Shown here: positions 56,211-64,000 of the stretch, piece by piece
Layout: each line of letters begins with the position of its first letter
Position numbering within the stretch: the stretch's first letter is position 1
Assembly: GCA_028282885.1 (NCBI GenBank)
Contig: JANQGX010000089.1
Coordinates: 1 to 64,000 of the forward strand
DNA length: 64,000 nt
Origin: SAR324 cluster bacterium
GTDB taxonomy: Bacteria; SAR324; XYD2-FULL-50-16
Direction: 5' to 3'
Program-made: the position numbers and the translations under genes
Notes under the pieces: model-generated
The model's database searches: none
What the model saw: the letters and a program-made list of their open reading frames with translations, nothing else
What the model was told of the DNA's origin: nothing

Positions 56211-59090
56211 ATGACAAAGCGAGAGATAAAAGCAAGGAAATCTTCAGTGCCTTCAGGAATCACGGCAACGCAAAGCCGATCCACAAAACCATCCTCAGGA
56301 GAGGTGAGTGACTTGTTCCGCGAAGGATTGCAGCTTTCCGTTGAAGAAGAGACTCAACTTGCGCAGGGCCTGGAAAAAGGATTGGCATATTTCAACCAGT
56401 GGAATGAATCCCGGATGGAGCTGGCATTCGATTCCTTCGACCTCTCTATGAAAAGAGCTCTCTACGAAATCATCTATCTGCTTCATATCAACGATCCTAA
56501 ATTGGAAAACTGGAAATACAAAACCTATCAGCCATCCAACCCCAGAAACCATAATGAACAGGAGAAGACCGCCTGTCTTTATTTAAGAGACGCACCCTTC
56601 GGAGTAAAGGCAATTGACAGGATCTCTTCCGTCTTCAAGGAGGAGTTTGAGGATTATGTTCTGGAAACCTTCGGGGAACCGATTCCCACCCCACAGGATA
56701 ATTCAAATCCAGCGATTGAGGGCTTATATAGTATTGGTTCCATCGGCACCGTGGGGCATAAAAACATCGATTCTGATCTGGATCTTCAGGTCCAGTACAA
56801 CCTGGAACCCTCGGACACAAACCCTGCGGACTGGAATGATGGTCTGATACTGGAAAAACTTAAGCGTGTACTGAAAGGCTATCAACAAAAAGTGCTTAAG
56901 CAAGAGACAATTGCAAAAGAAGTGATGCCACCGGAGTCTCTGAAGAGAAAAGCTGACCGTATGGCACGACATAAGCTGAAAGCAGCCTTTCCCTTTCTGT
57001 ACCAGCAGTTGATAACCAAAGAAAGGAATATTTGTACTGAAATAAGGAGAAAAAACAGTCAGAAGCTGAAAAGGCAACTTGTTTTCGAGATAGTGAGATT
57101 GATGAGTGACACCAGTGATGGTGAGGAACTGAAAAACCGCGAAGAACTGCTGGTATCGCGAATAAAATCCATTCAAAACTATGTCACTGATAAGTTTCCG
57201 GACGCGGAAATCTACCTGTTTTCCTTTTCCAGGGAGAACCTGCAAAAAGGGAGTTTCGGATCAACGGTTGAATCAAAAGAGTCATCGGGTGGTGCTTACG
57301 AGCTTATATTGAATTATGAAACCCTGTTTCCGGGGATCTTTTTCACTCCGGTTGTACCCAGCCATTTTTTGTTTTCTCAGGACATCAACAACGCTCCTGA
57401 TCAGTTCGCGCGTCTGAATGAACAGATCAGGTTCGGGCTGTTAAAAGGCTATGACAGTGTTGCCGGTTTGATTAACGACCAGGGTCCCACTCCCGACTTA
57501 ACACCTGGGTATGTGGCAGATCATTCAGCCGCGGCATATTGGGAAGCTTTCAAGGGTTCTTCCGGCAATCTTCCCAAAGCCACCCTGAACCTGTTGCGAT
57601 TTGAAATGCTCCTGGAAGCGGATTTAAACAAAACCAATATCCAGATGGTCAAAAATCCGGACTGCATCGACGGGTTGATCCTGCCTTCCAGACCCGAACA
57701 GGAGAAAAAGCATCACAGATCCGAATTTCCCTTCCCCATAGGACCCTATCTGTTTTCAACCGACGAGACGAAAATTCCTGTTGAATATAACGATGCGGGC
57801 CAGGAGATGATCTTTCCTCCGGACAGGATGAAAGACTTTGAGGAAAAACATCCGAAATTGAAACAGGATCCCTGGTGGTTAAGATACAAATCGTTGAAAA
57901 TTGCTTATGGTCGTCCCGGATTGGTTCCGGATGTGCCGGACAGCGCCATTCCCAAGATTTCCGATACCATAGACCTTGCATTCGCCCTTCATATCCGAAT
58001 TTCCGATGTTTTTACAAAACCAGGTAATACCGGGGCTTCTTTACGTCATCGGGAACAAGTCTTAACGGATTACCTGGCGGAGGTTTTTCCGAACGACTCG
58101 CCCCAGAGACATCGACTGCATGCCACTTTTGTCGGTGATGTTAAAACCGTAAATGAGTTCGAAAAGGACCTGCGTGAAATCTTTCAAAGTAGTGTGGATC
58201 GCATACATGAGAAAGTCTCCAAACCAAACGCCGGTGAAAAAAACAAATCCAGCGATGAAGAACAGATCTGGTATCACTACTACAAGAAAAGCTTCCAGGC
58301 TCCACCCAATGTGATTCAAAAATCGATATTGAACCACCTCCAGGTTCCACGAGGAAGATTGCAGATTGGTTACAAGGCTGAAAGCGGATGGTTTTTTAAA
58401 TCTTTGCAAAAAAGCCAATCAATGAACCGCAGGTTTCAATCCTCCGTTATCGACCTTCTGCCGGACGAAATTATATTGGTGGAACACCCACATTTCCTCA
58501 GCGGATTGGTCTACTGTGTCATCAACGGATACTATGGCATCTTTAACAGGGGTCGGCTGGACGAGACGAAAACCGCAATCGAATATGACAGGCAGAACAT
58601 TAATGTGGGATCGACAAAAGACAATGAACTGGCCTTTCTGAGACCAGATCAAATTGATCGTATTATGGAAAGCATACTGGAAGCTTTTCCTGAACGCAAA
58701 GTCAGCTATCTTGACTGTATCAGCAAAGAGAGGGCGATAAACGAAGTCATGATTTTTCTGAACTTGATGAAGTTTGGTCAGCTATCCATCCTTTATCGCG
58801 ACAATTTTAATACCTATTATGCGGATCAGTTTATCTTGGCAAACTTTGAAAAAAACACCAACACCTATATCGCTTCCTATGAAAAAATGTTTAAATCCAG
58901 TGAAATAAACCTGGTGTTGAATCGGTTTTTCCTTAGCAGATCCATCAATCCGGATAAGATTTCATTGAATGCCTGGGTGAATCCCAACAGTGTTCAGACA
59001 AGTCATGCCAGTCCGCAACTCAAAGCCAAGGAAATTATGCTCGCCGACGCCTTCAGGGAAACAATCAAGGCTTTTAAACAACCCGAATGA
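56211..59090 (+). CDS. Class I adenylate cyclase-like protein
   Basis: The 959-residue protein resembles the N-terminal catalytic region of enterobacterial CyaA. The helical start (FNQWNESRMELAFDSF and following) is followed by the nucleotidyltransferase motif LYSIGSIGTVGHKNIDSDLD with the Gly-Ser pair at 176-177 and Asp189-x-Asp191, as in the SSDLDIW motif of CyaA. An insert of about 130 residues precedes EIYLFSFSREN and SFGSTVESKESSGGAYELIL, which match the next CyaA block; a third acidic residue expected there is not obvious. The C-terminal half (about 500-959) is divergent. It would make cAMP from ATP, but activity is unproven. It is the last intact gene of the run. Confidence 0.75.
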   Translation: MTKREIKARKSSVPSGITATQSRSTKPSSGEVSDLFREGLQLSVEEETQLAQGLEKGLAYFNQWNESRMELAFDSFDLSMKRALYEIIYLLHINDPKLENWKYKTYQPSNPRNHNEQEKTACLYLRDAPFGVKAIDRISSVFKEEFEDYVLETFGEPIPTPQDNSNPAIEGLYSIGSIGTVGHKNIDSDLDLQVQYNLEPSDTNPADWNDGLILEKLKRVLKGYQQKVLKQETIAKEVMPPESLKRKADRMARHKLKAAFPFLYQQLITKERNICTEIRRKNSQKLKRQLVFEIVRLMSDTSDGEELKNREELLVSRIKSIQNYVTDKFPDAEIYLFSFSRENLQKGSFGSTVESKESSGGAYELILNYETLFPGIFFTPVVPSHFLFSQDINNAPDQFARLNEQIRFGLLKGYDSVAGLINDQGPTPDLTPGYVADHSAAAYWEAFKGSSGNLPKATLNLLRFEMLLEADLNKTNIQMVKNPDCIDGLILPSRPEQEKKHHRSEFPFPIGPYLFSTDETKIPVEYNDAGQEMIFPPDRMKDFEEKHPKLKQDPWWLRYKSLKIAYGRPGLVPDVPDSAIPKISDTIDLAFALHIRISDVFTKPGNTGASLRHREQVLTDYLAEVFPNDSPQRHRLHATFVGDVKTVNEFEKDLREIFQSSVDRIHEKVSKPNAGEKNKSSDEEQIWYHYYKKSFQAPPNVIQKSILNHLQVPRGRLQIGYKAESGWFFKSLQKSQSMNRRFQSSVIDLLPDEIILVEHPHFLSGLVYCVINGYYGIFNRGRLDETKTAIEYDRQNINVGSTKDNELAFLRPDQIDRIMESILEAFPERKVSYLDCISKERAINEVMIFLNLMKFGQLSILYRDNFNTYYADQFILANFEKNTNTYIASYEKMFKSSEINLVLNRFFLSRSINPDKISLNAWVNPNSVQTSHASPQLKAKEIMLADAFRETIKAFKQPE

Positions 59091-59131
59091 ACGTATGATA
59101 ATCATTAACCCAAAATCACACAAAACCTGAA

Positions 59132-59470
59132 ATGAAAAAAGCCCTGTTTCAGGATCGATTGCGTCACAGGCTGGATAGCTTTTTCTCTAAAGGGGGGGAT
59201 TCTCTATCTTTCTGACGTTGCTACTGTTATCTGGCATCGTGTTTCTGGCTGTGGGGTTCGTTCGCATTGCCCTGAATACAGTTTTTCCCGATCCTTTTGA
59301 TAAGGAGCTGTGGAATCCGGGATAGATAATCTGGCGAACTGTACTGCAAGTGGTTGACATTGGCTCAATAGCGGAAGACTCGCAGTCGGCGTTTTACAAC
59401 AGAAGCATCGGTAGTTTGACCGGTCTGTTCGGTTTTGCGCTGAGTTCAACCATGCCTGCCGGGATCCGGT
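59132..59470 (+). pseudogene. Decayed CASTOR/POLLUX-like ion-channel N-terminus
   Basis: An ATG at 59132 opens KKALFQDRLRHRLDSFFSKGG and stops at TGA 59213. From 59212 the next frame continues the same protein: LLLLSGIVFLAVGFVRIALN, FPDPFDKELWNPG, a TAG at 59323, then IIWRTVLQVVDIGSIAEDSQ and LTGLFGFALSST. The order of membrane helix, pore-like VDIGSIAEDS and next helix fits the bacterial CASTOR/POLLUX-type channels. At least one frameshift and one stop make it non-functional, and the large C-terminal regulatory part is missing. Confidence 0.6.
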
Positions 59471-59597
59471 AACCATCGTAGAGGCCTTGGAATTTGCGAA
59501 AAAACAGAGAGGCGGGTATTTTAATCCCGATCCGGCGGATCTCTTTATTTCTAAATTTGCAGATATTGTCACGATCAAAGCGAAGTTCCCGAACTAA
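59415..59597 (+). pseudogene. Second gene remnant, family unknown
   Basis: A stop-free stretch in another frame reads as ordinary protein (DPVTIVEALEFAKKQRGG, then DPADLFISKFADIVTIK) and ends at TAA 59595. It has no start codon and is fused to the channel remnant, so it looks like the 3' end of a deleted gene. I do not recognise its family. Confidence 0.4.
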
Positions 59598-59637
59598 GTC
59601 AACAGGCAGATACGGAAATCGCAAGAATAGTTTTCTG

Positions 59638-61038
59638 TCAGGGAAGTTTAAATTTAATCAAAAACCGGCTTCCCTCCTCCCCTGATACGGATAGTTCACC
59701 GTTTAATTGTAGATTGACAAGGATCCTCACAAGATGCAGCCCGAAAGAATCGGTGGATTGAAGATCGATCTCACCCGGAAAGCCAATTCCGTTGTCCATG
59801 ACGATTAATTCACAATGCTCTTTGGTTTCCTTAAGACAAATCGAAAGCTCTCCGTTCCTGTTATCGGGAAATGCATATTTCAGAGCGTTTGACACCAATT
59901 CACTGATGATCAACCCCAATGGTGTAGCAGTATCCACGTCCAGGTGAACATCCTCTGTTTGCAGATCAAACGTTATCCGCTTGCTGTCTATACCATAGGT
60001 GCGAAACTGGATCTGAATCAGTTTTTCAATATAAGATTTGAATTCGATTCGGGCCAGATTGTCCGATTGATACAACTGGTCATGGATCATTGCCATCGCA
60101 TTAACCCTGTGCTGGATTTCTTTGATAATGCCTATAATTCCAGCATCCTGCAAACGATCACTTTGAAGCTGCAGAAGACTCAAAATTACCTGAAGATTAT
60201 TCTTCACCCGGTGATGAACTTCTTTCAGTAAAACCTCTTTTTCAGCCAGGGAAGCTTTGATTTTCTTTTCGGTCTCCCTGGCGTTAGAATCATCCTGAAA
60301 AACAAGGACAACTCCTGATGGTTTTTGACCTTCAAGACAAATCGGGGCACCGCTGTCTTTGATGGGGATTTCTTCCCCATTTTTGTTAATCAGGAGCGTA
60401 TGATTAGCCAAGCCGATGATCTGGCCCGTCTGCAACACTTTTCTTACCGGATTGTCAACCGGTTCCCGGGTTTCCTCGTTGATGATGATGAAAACCTCTT
60501 CCAACGGTCTTCCAAATGCCTCGGATTGTTTCCAGCCTGTCAGATTTTCTGCAATCGGATTCATGAATTTTACTCCCCCTTCGGCGTCGGTTGCGACCAC
60601 ACCATCCCCAATACTGGCAAGGGTTTTAGCCAGCCATTGCTCACTCTCTTTCAGCTTGAGTTCGATTTTGTGCTTATAGATAGCAATTTCAATGGTCGAT
60701 TGCAGTTCCTTGGTGTCGAATGGTTTGATCAGGTATCCATGGGGCTCTGTCAGCTTTACCCTCGCGATGGTCTTGTCATCCGCATAAGCAGTCAGATAGA
60801 TAATAGGCGTCTGGTACAGCCTGTTGATTTCGGCTGCGGTGTCAATACCATTCATACCTTTTCCAAGCTGAATATCCATCAGAATTATATCCGGAGACTG
60901 TTTCTGAACCAGATTCAATGCCTTCTTGCCGGTCGTAGCGACTCCGACGACGGAGTAACCCAGCAGCTCCAGTTTGTGTTTGAGATCTTCCGCAACAATG
61001 CGATTATCTTCTACAATTAATAGTCTTGATTTCGTCAT
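59638..61038 (-). CDS. REC-PAS-HisKA_2 histidine kinase
   Basis: The 466-residue soluble protein has a receiver (1-120: IVEDNRIVAEDL, IILMDIQL, IKPFDTKEL), a PAS domain (about 140-265) and a HisKA_2 kinase with phospho-His in LLKEVHHRVKNNLQVILSLL, followed by the ATP-binding part (LIISELVSNALKYAF, DNGIGFP). It starts 3 bp after the stop of the membrane kinase gene, so the two are co-transcribed. The receiver could take phosphate from that kinase and pass a signal to its own kinase core. It is convergent with the pseudogene and cyclase-like gene. Confidence 0.9.
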   Translation of the reverse strand: MTKSRLLIVEDNRIVAEDLKHKLELLGYSVVGVATTGKKALNLVQKQSPDIILMDIQLGKGMNGIDTAAEINRLYQTPIIYLTAYADDKTIARVKLTEPHGYLIKPFDTKELQSTIEIAIYKHKIELKLKESEQWLAKTLASIGDGVVATDAEGGVKFMNPIAENLTGWKQSEAFGRPLEEVFIIINEETREPVDNPVRKVLQTGQIIGLANHTLLINKNGEEIPIKDSGAPICLEGQKPSGVVLVFQDDSNARETEKKIKASLAEKEVLLKEVHHRVKNNLQVILSLLQLQSDRLQDAGIIGIIKEIQHRVNAMAMIHDQLYQSDNLARIEFKSYIEKLIQIQFRTYGIDSKRITFDLQTEDVHLDVDTATPLGLIISELVSNALKYAFPDNRNGELSICLKETKEHCELIVMDNGIGFPGEIDLQSTDSFGLHLVRILVNLQLNGELSVSGEEGSRFLIKFKLP

Positions 61039-61041
61039 AAA

Positions 61042-62805
61042 TTAGTTGTCTTGATTTTGTACTGGGAAAGAAACACAGACCCTTAACCCTTTTTCCTGGG
61101 AAACGGTCAACTGACCGTTAAGCTGATCCTCTGCCAGCATTTTTACCAGTTTAAATCCCAGTGTTTCAGCATTTTCTATCTCTATGTTCTCGGGAAGACC
61201 CGATCCATCGTCTTCAACAGTTAGTATGGCCTCCCGGTTGCCTTTTCGATGCAGAGATATGGTGAGAATGCCATTATTTTTTCCTTGAAATGCGTGTTTC
61301 AGGGCGTTAACCACCAACTCATTGACAATCAATCCGCAAGAAATACAGGTATCCAAATCGATGTTCAATGGTTTGATATCAAAATCCACAGTTACAGTTG
61401 CCGCTATGTTTGCGTATATGTGTGAAATGTAACCGATCAGTTCTTCAAAATAGGCCTTGATATCCAGCTTGTTGAGGTTTTCCGATCGATAAAGGGTTTC
61501 ATGCACCAAGGCGATGGAATTGATTCGGTTTATGGAGTCCTGGAACACCTGCTCGGGATCATCCCTGTTGATATGTACAGACTGAAGGCTCAGCAGGCTC
61601 TGAATCATCTGCAGGTTGTTTTTCACCCTGTGATGGATTTCCCTGAGCAGAACATTTTTTTCCTCCAGCGAGGAAATCAAATCAGTCTCAGCCCGTTTTC
61701 TCTCGGTAATATCTTCTCCCGAACTGAGCGTTCCTGTTACCCGACCTTTTTTATCCTTGAGTACGGTGTGATGCCATGCAATCAATTTTTTTCCGCCATC
61801 TTTGCACAGGACCTGGTTTTCTGCATATTCGGTGTGAGTAACCTCTCCGTTTATTACCCGGAAAAAAACCTCTTCAATTCTATCCCTGTTCTTGGCCGGA
61901 ACAAAGTGGTCAAACCAGTTTTTCCCGACCACCTCCGACTCATCATACCCCAGCAAACTGCACCCTTTTGTATTGATAAGTCTGACCTTCTTATCGCTAT
62001 CAATAGCAAGCATCATAACGCCCGAGATATCCAGGTAGGTTTGCGCCCTGTCCCTTTCTTCAACCAGCTTTGATTCCGCCTTCAACCTCCTTTGCACTTC
62101 CCGATCCAACTCATCTCGTGACGCCGTGATAGTTTTAATATCTTCGATCATCTTTCTGAACGAATGTGCTAACTGTCCGATTTCATCATTGCTACTCACG
62201 TTTATGGGCGTGTCAAACTTTCCGGAACCAATTTTGCGTGCTGAATTTTCCAGTTCCAGCAACGGCAGGAAAATGTATTTCCTGCTGGTGATGACGACGG
62301 TAATAGCCACTGCACCGACCAACAGAATGACAAGGGCGAGATTGACAGCACTGTCCCTGAAGATTCTGTTCCGGGCATGTTTTCGGGTTAATACGAGTCT
62401 TATTGTGCCAATATTAAAATTGTTATATATGACAGTGTTTTCTCTGGTGATGTAGGTATCAGAGTTCTTGAAAAACTGAAAACTCCGGGTTTTTGTTTTA
62501 TCACGCGATCTGGCTTTTATCGCCTTGTCTCCCGACAACACACCAACATAGACAATATCTTTGTATAGAAAAAGAGAATCAACAAAATCATTGATATATT
62601 CGTAATTGTATTGCCAGAGAGCACTGGTCAGGCTGGTGGTCGCCAACTCGGAGATGTCATTCATCTGGCTGGTCAACTCCTCTTCCAGGCTATTAAGGCT
62701 GAAAGTCAGATAACTGACTGTAAATACGACGACAATAAACGCTGCAACCAATGCCAAAAGTGCGACAAACCGTTTTTGAATGCTCCCCCGTTTAACTCGC
62801 GCCAT
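61042..62805 (-). CDS. Membrane sensor HisKA_2 histidine kinase
   Basis: The 587-residue protein has a membrane helix (about 14-33), a periplasmic sensor (about 34-155), a second helix (about 156-178), HAMP (about 180-235), a PAS domain (about 250-375) and a HisKA_2 kinase: LLREIHHRVKNNLQMIQSLL with the phospho-His, GLIVNELVVNALKHAF and VEDDGSGLP. It is similar to the downstream REC-PAS kinase over the last 200 residues, so the pair arose by duplication. The ATG at 62805 lies next to a long non-coding stretch that must hold the promoter. Confidence 0.9.
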   Translation of the reverse strand: MARVKRGSIQKRFVALLALVAAFIVVVFTVSYLTFSLNSLEEELTSQMNDISELATTSLTSALWQYNYEYINDFVDSLFLYKDIVYVGVLSGDKAIKARSRDKTKTRSFQFFKNSDTYITRENTVIYNNFNIGTIRLVLTRKHARNRIFRDSAVNLALVILLVGAVAITVVITSRKYIFLPLLELENSARKIGSGKFDTPINVSSNDEIGQLAHSFRKMIEDIKTITASRDELDREVQRRLKAESKLVEERDRAQTYLDISGVMMLAIDSDKKVRLINTKGCSLLGYDESEVVGKNWFDHFVPAKNRDRIEEVFFRVINGEVTHTEYAENQVLCKDGGKKLIAWHHTVLKDKKGRVTGTLSSGEDITERKRAETDLISSLEEKNVLLREIHHRVKNNLQMIQSLLSLQSVHINRDDPEQVFQDSINRINSIALVHETLYRSENLNKLDIKAYFEELIGYISHIYANIAATVTVDFDIKPLNIDLDTCISCGLIVNELVVNALKHAFQGKNNGILTISLHRKGNREAILTVEDDGSGLPENIEIENAETLGFKLVKMLAEDQLNGQLTVSQEKGLRVCVSFPVQNQDN

Positions 62806-63273
62806 GAACCCCTTGAATTATTTTCCAGTACTGTCCTAAAAACCAAGACAAGATTTTCCCCACGGCACCACTCTTGCCTATGCCTGCTGGTGATTCGTTG
62901 AATGACTGATGCTCAGACGGAACTATCGATTTTGATGACATTGATTTTATTGGTTTTTTATGATATTTCAACAGAATTTTCGCCTTCAACATCAGAACAA
63001 GAACCAGATTCAGGATGGTTTTATATTGTTTCAAACTCTCACTATAGCTTCGATACGGTTTGAACACGGACTTTGAACCAAAATTTTAGCTGATTCCAAC
63101 CTGATTTACAATAAATAATCGATTCTATAAAATGTACTTTCACGTCCAAAGAAATTAAATATTGAATAACATCGTAGTTGTATGAGAGAATAAATCACGA
63201 AAAATACTTCACTATTCAGTCTTTTTTCTGTATCTGAGACGATTTATCGAATGAATCAGACAGACGTTAAATC
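62806..63273. other. Divergent intergenic region
   Basis: About 470 bp between the membrane kinase and the substrate-binding protein. The only long frame (62792-63067, minus) starts with GTG, has no ribosome-binding site and no protein-like pattern. Promoters for the kinase pair and for the gene at 63274 are expected here. Confidence 0.5.
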
Positions 63274-64000
63274 ATGAACTATCCAGATTTCAACCCCGAA
63301 TCCAGATACGAGAAACTGGTTTTGCTAAACTGTCTCTCAATGCCGATAATCTGTTTTGCCCTCCTGATCATCATAATTGCAGCTCATCTCGAAGGTTCAG
63401 AGATGAGGACAATCAGACTGACCAGCGGTGAATGGCCGCCCTATACATCAGCTAGTCTAAAACACTACGGCATCATTTCCCAAATTGTCTCCGAGGCTTA
63501 CGCAAAGGAAGGATATTTGGTGGACTTTGACTTTTACCCTGGGATCAGGAGCCTCAAGCAAGCAAAATTGAAATCCTGGGACGGTTCTCTGCCCTGGCAA
63601 CCGACTAAAGAGCGCGAGGCCGAGTTTTTGTTCAGTAATCCGGTTCTGACATCCCGAAATGTATTCTTTCACCGCAAGGACCGGGACTTCCAATGGAAAA
63701 AACTGGCAGACCTGAAAGGGCTAAAAATTGGTACTGCAAAAGGTTATGCATACTCTTCCGGATTCAGAAAATCAGTTAACAAGATCGGGATCAATCTGAT
63801 TGACAGTGATTCCGACCTTGTTAACATGAAACTCTTGTTGGATGGGCGGATCGATCTTCTTTTATGTGACATCAATGTTGGCTTATTCCTGTTGGCAAAC
63901 CATTTTAAACCGCAGAAAGCTCAAACTATCACTTACAACTCCAGAGATGTTTTTCAAGTTCCATTGTCACTCGTCTTCCCGAAAAACAACCGACGCAGTT
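63274..64000 (+). CDS. Periplasmic substrate-binding protein (SBP_bac_3 type), partial at right edge
   Basis: A frame opens at ATG 63274 and is still open at base 64000, giving at least 242 residues. After a hydrophobic segment (SMPIICFALLIIIIAAHLEG) comes the small-ligand binding fold: IRLTSGEWPPYTS, then GIISQIVSEAYAKEGYLVDF, KREAEFLFSNPVL-type middle, and WKKLADLKGLKIGTAKGYAYS near residue 155. Such proteins bind amino acids or serve as sensor domains. The C-terminus lies outside the window, so a fused kinase or cyclase domain cannot be excluded. The ribosome-binding site is weak. Confidence 0.8.
   Translation, partial: MNYPDFNPESRYEKLVLLNCLSMPIICFALLIIIIAAHLEGSEMRTIRLTSGEWPPYTSASLKHYGIISQIVSEAYAKEGYLVDFDFYPGIRSLKQAKLKSWDGSLPWQPTKEREAEFLFSNPVLTSRNVFFHRKDRDFQWKKLADLKGLKIGTAKGYAYSSGFRKSVNKIGINLIDSDSDLVNMKLLLDGRIDLLLCDINVGLFLLANHFKPQKAQTITYNSRDVFQVPLSLVFPKNNRRS

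Noticed and set aside
44639..59090. Classical flagellar or pilus chemotaxis cluster
   Set aside because: No CheW, chemoreceptor, CheY alone or motor gene is present, and the CheA-like protein lacks the CheW-type domain.
59126..59153. CCTGAAA...TTTCAGG hairpin as terminator of the signalling run
   Set aside because: The stem is 7 bp with a 14-base loop and no T-run follows; it overlaps the start of the pseudogene.
62792..63067. 91-codon minus-strand frame upstream of the membrane kinase
   Set aside because: GTG start, no ribosome-binding site, overlaps the kinase start and shows no domain-like pattern.

Overview
This window looks like a chromosomal segment of a free-living, Gram-negative bacterium with a very large signal-transduction repertoire. 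The protein style is proteobacterial: lipoproteins, periplasmic sensor domains, a class I-type adenylate cyclase, HisKA_2 kinases, and a CaiB-type CoA-transferase next to a MerR regulator. A Desulfobacterota or SAR324-like lineage is my best guess, but nothing in the sequence fixes the taxon. No rRNA, tRNA or CRISPR array was seen.

Left part (1-12.4 kb). An ISKra4-type insertion sequence occupies bases 1-1522, with its left inverted repeat exactly at base 1, so the window or contig probably starts at an IS end. It lies directly downstream of the minus-strand set rpsB-tsf-pyrH, where frr would usually follow. A strong intrinsic terminator sits between tsf and pyrH. Next come a plus-strand set of two small membrane proteins (one DUF5058) with an M20 metallopeptidase, then a minus-strand set: a DUF6125-like protein, a CaiB/BaiF CoA-transferase, a MerR-type regulator with a long helical-repeat tail, and an APC amino acid permease.

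Middle-left (13-26 kb). A LytTR response regulator and a CHASE2/LytS-type kinase are divergent and share the four bases CATG as start codons. The kinase is translationally coupled to an exported caspase-like protease with PEGA repeats. Three tandem paralogous lipoproteins follow, each with an Ig-like head and a seven-repeat RCC1-type propeller. A methyltransferase and a CgeB-like glycosyltransferase follow as a divergent pair.

Signalling region (26.5-62.8 kb). After a REC-PAS-kinase-REC protein and a sigma54-type activator lacking a visible DNA-binding domain, a long co-directional run extends from about 31.3 to 59.1 kb. It holds a substrate-binding protein, a membrane hybrid kinase with three receivers, CheR, CheB, a second hybrid kinase (last receiver Asp replaced by Glu), a REC-HATPase protein, a PAS/GAF/PP2C phosphatase, a STAS protein, and a CheA-like kinase with an N-terminal cyclic-nucleotide-type domain. 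After these come two paralogous proteins of unknown N-terminus with C-terminal CheY-like receivers, flanking three uncharacterised cytoplasmic proteins, and finally a large class I adenylate cyclase-like protein. I read the last part (44.3-59.1 kb) as a candidate undescribed pathway: a cNMP-domain CheA-like kinase feeding two twin receiver proteins, a set of unknown cytoplasmic partners and a cyclase-like output or input. No chemoreceptor, CheW or sigma factor is encoded here.

Right end (59.1-64 kb). A decayed ion-channel pseudogene lies after the cyclase. Two minus-strand HisKA_2 kinases follow, and a substrate-binding protein runs off the right edge.
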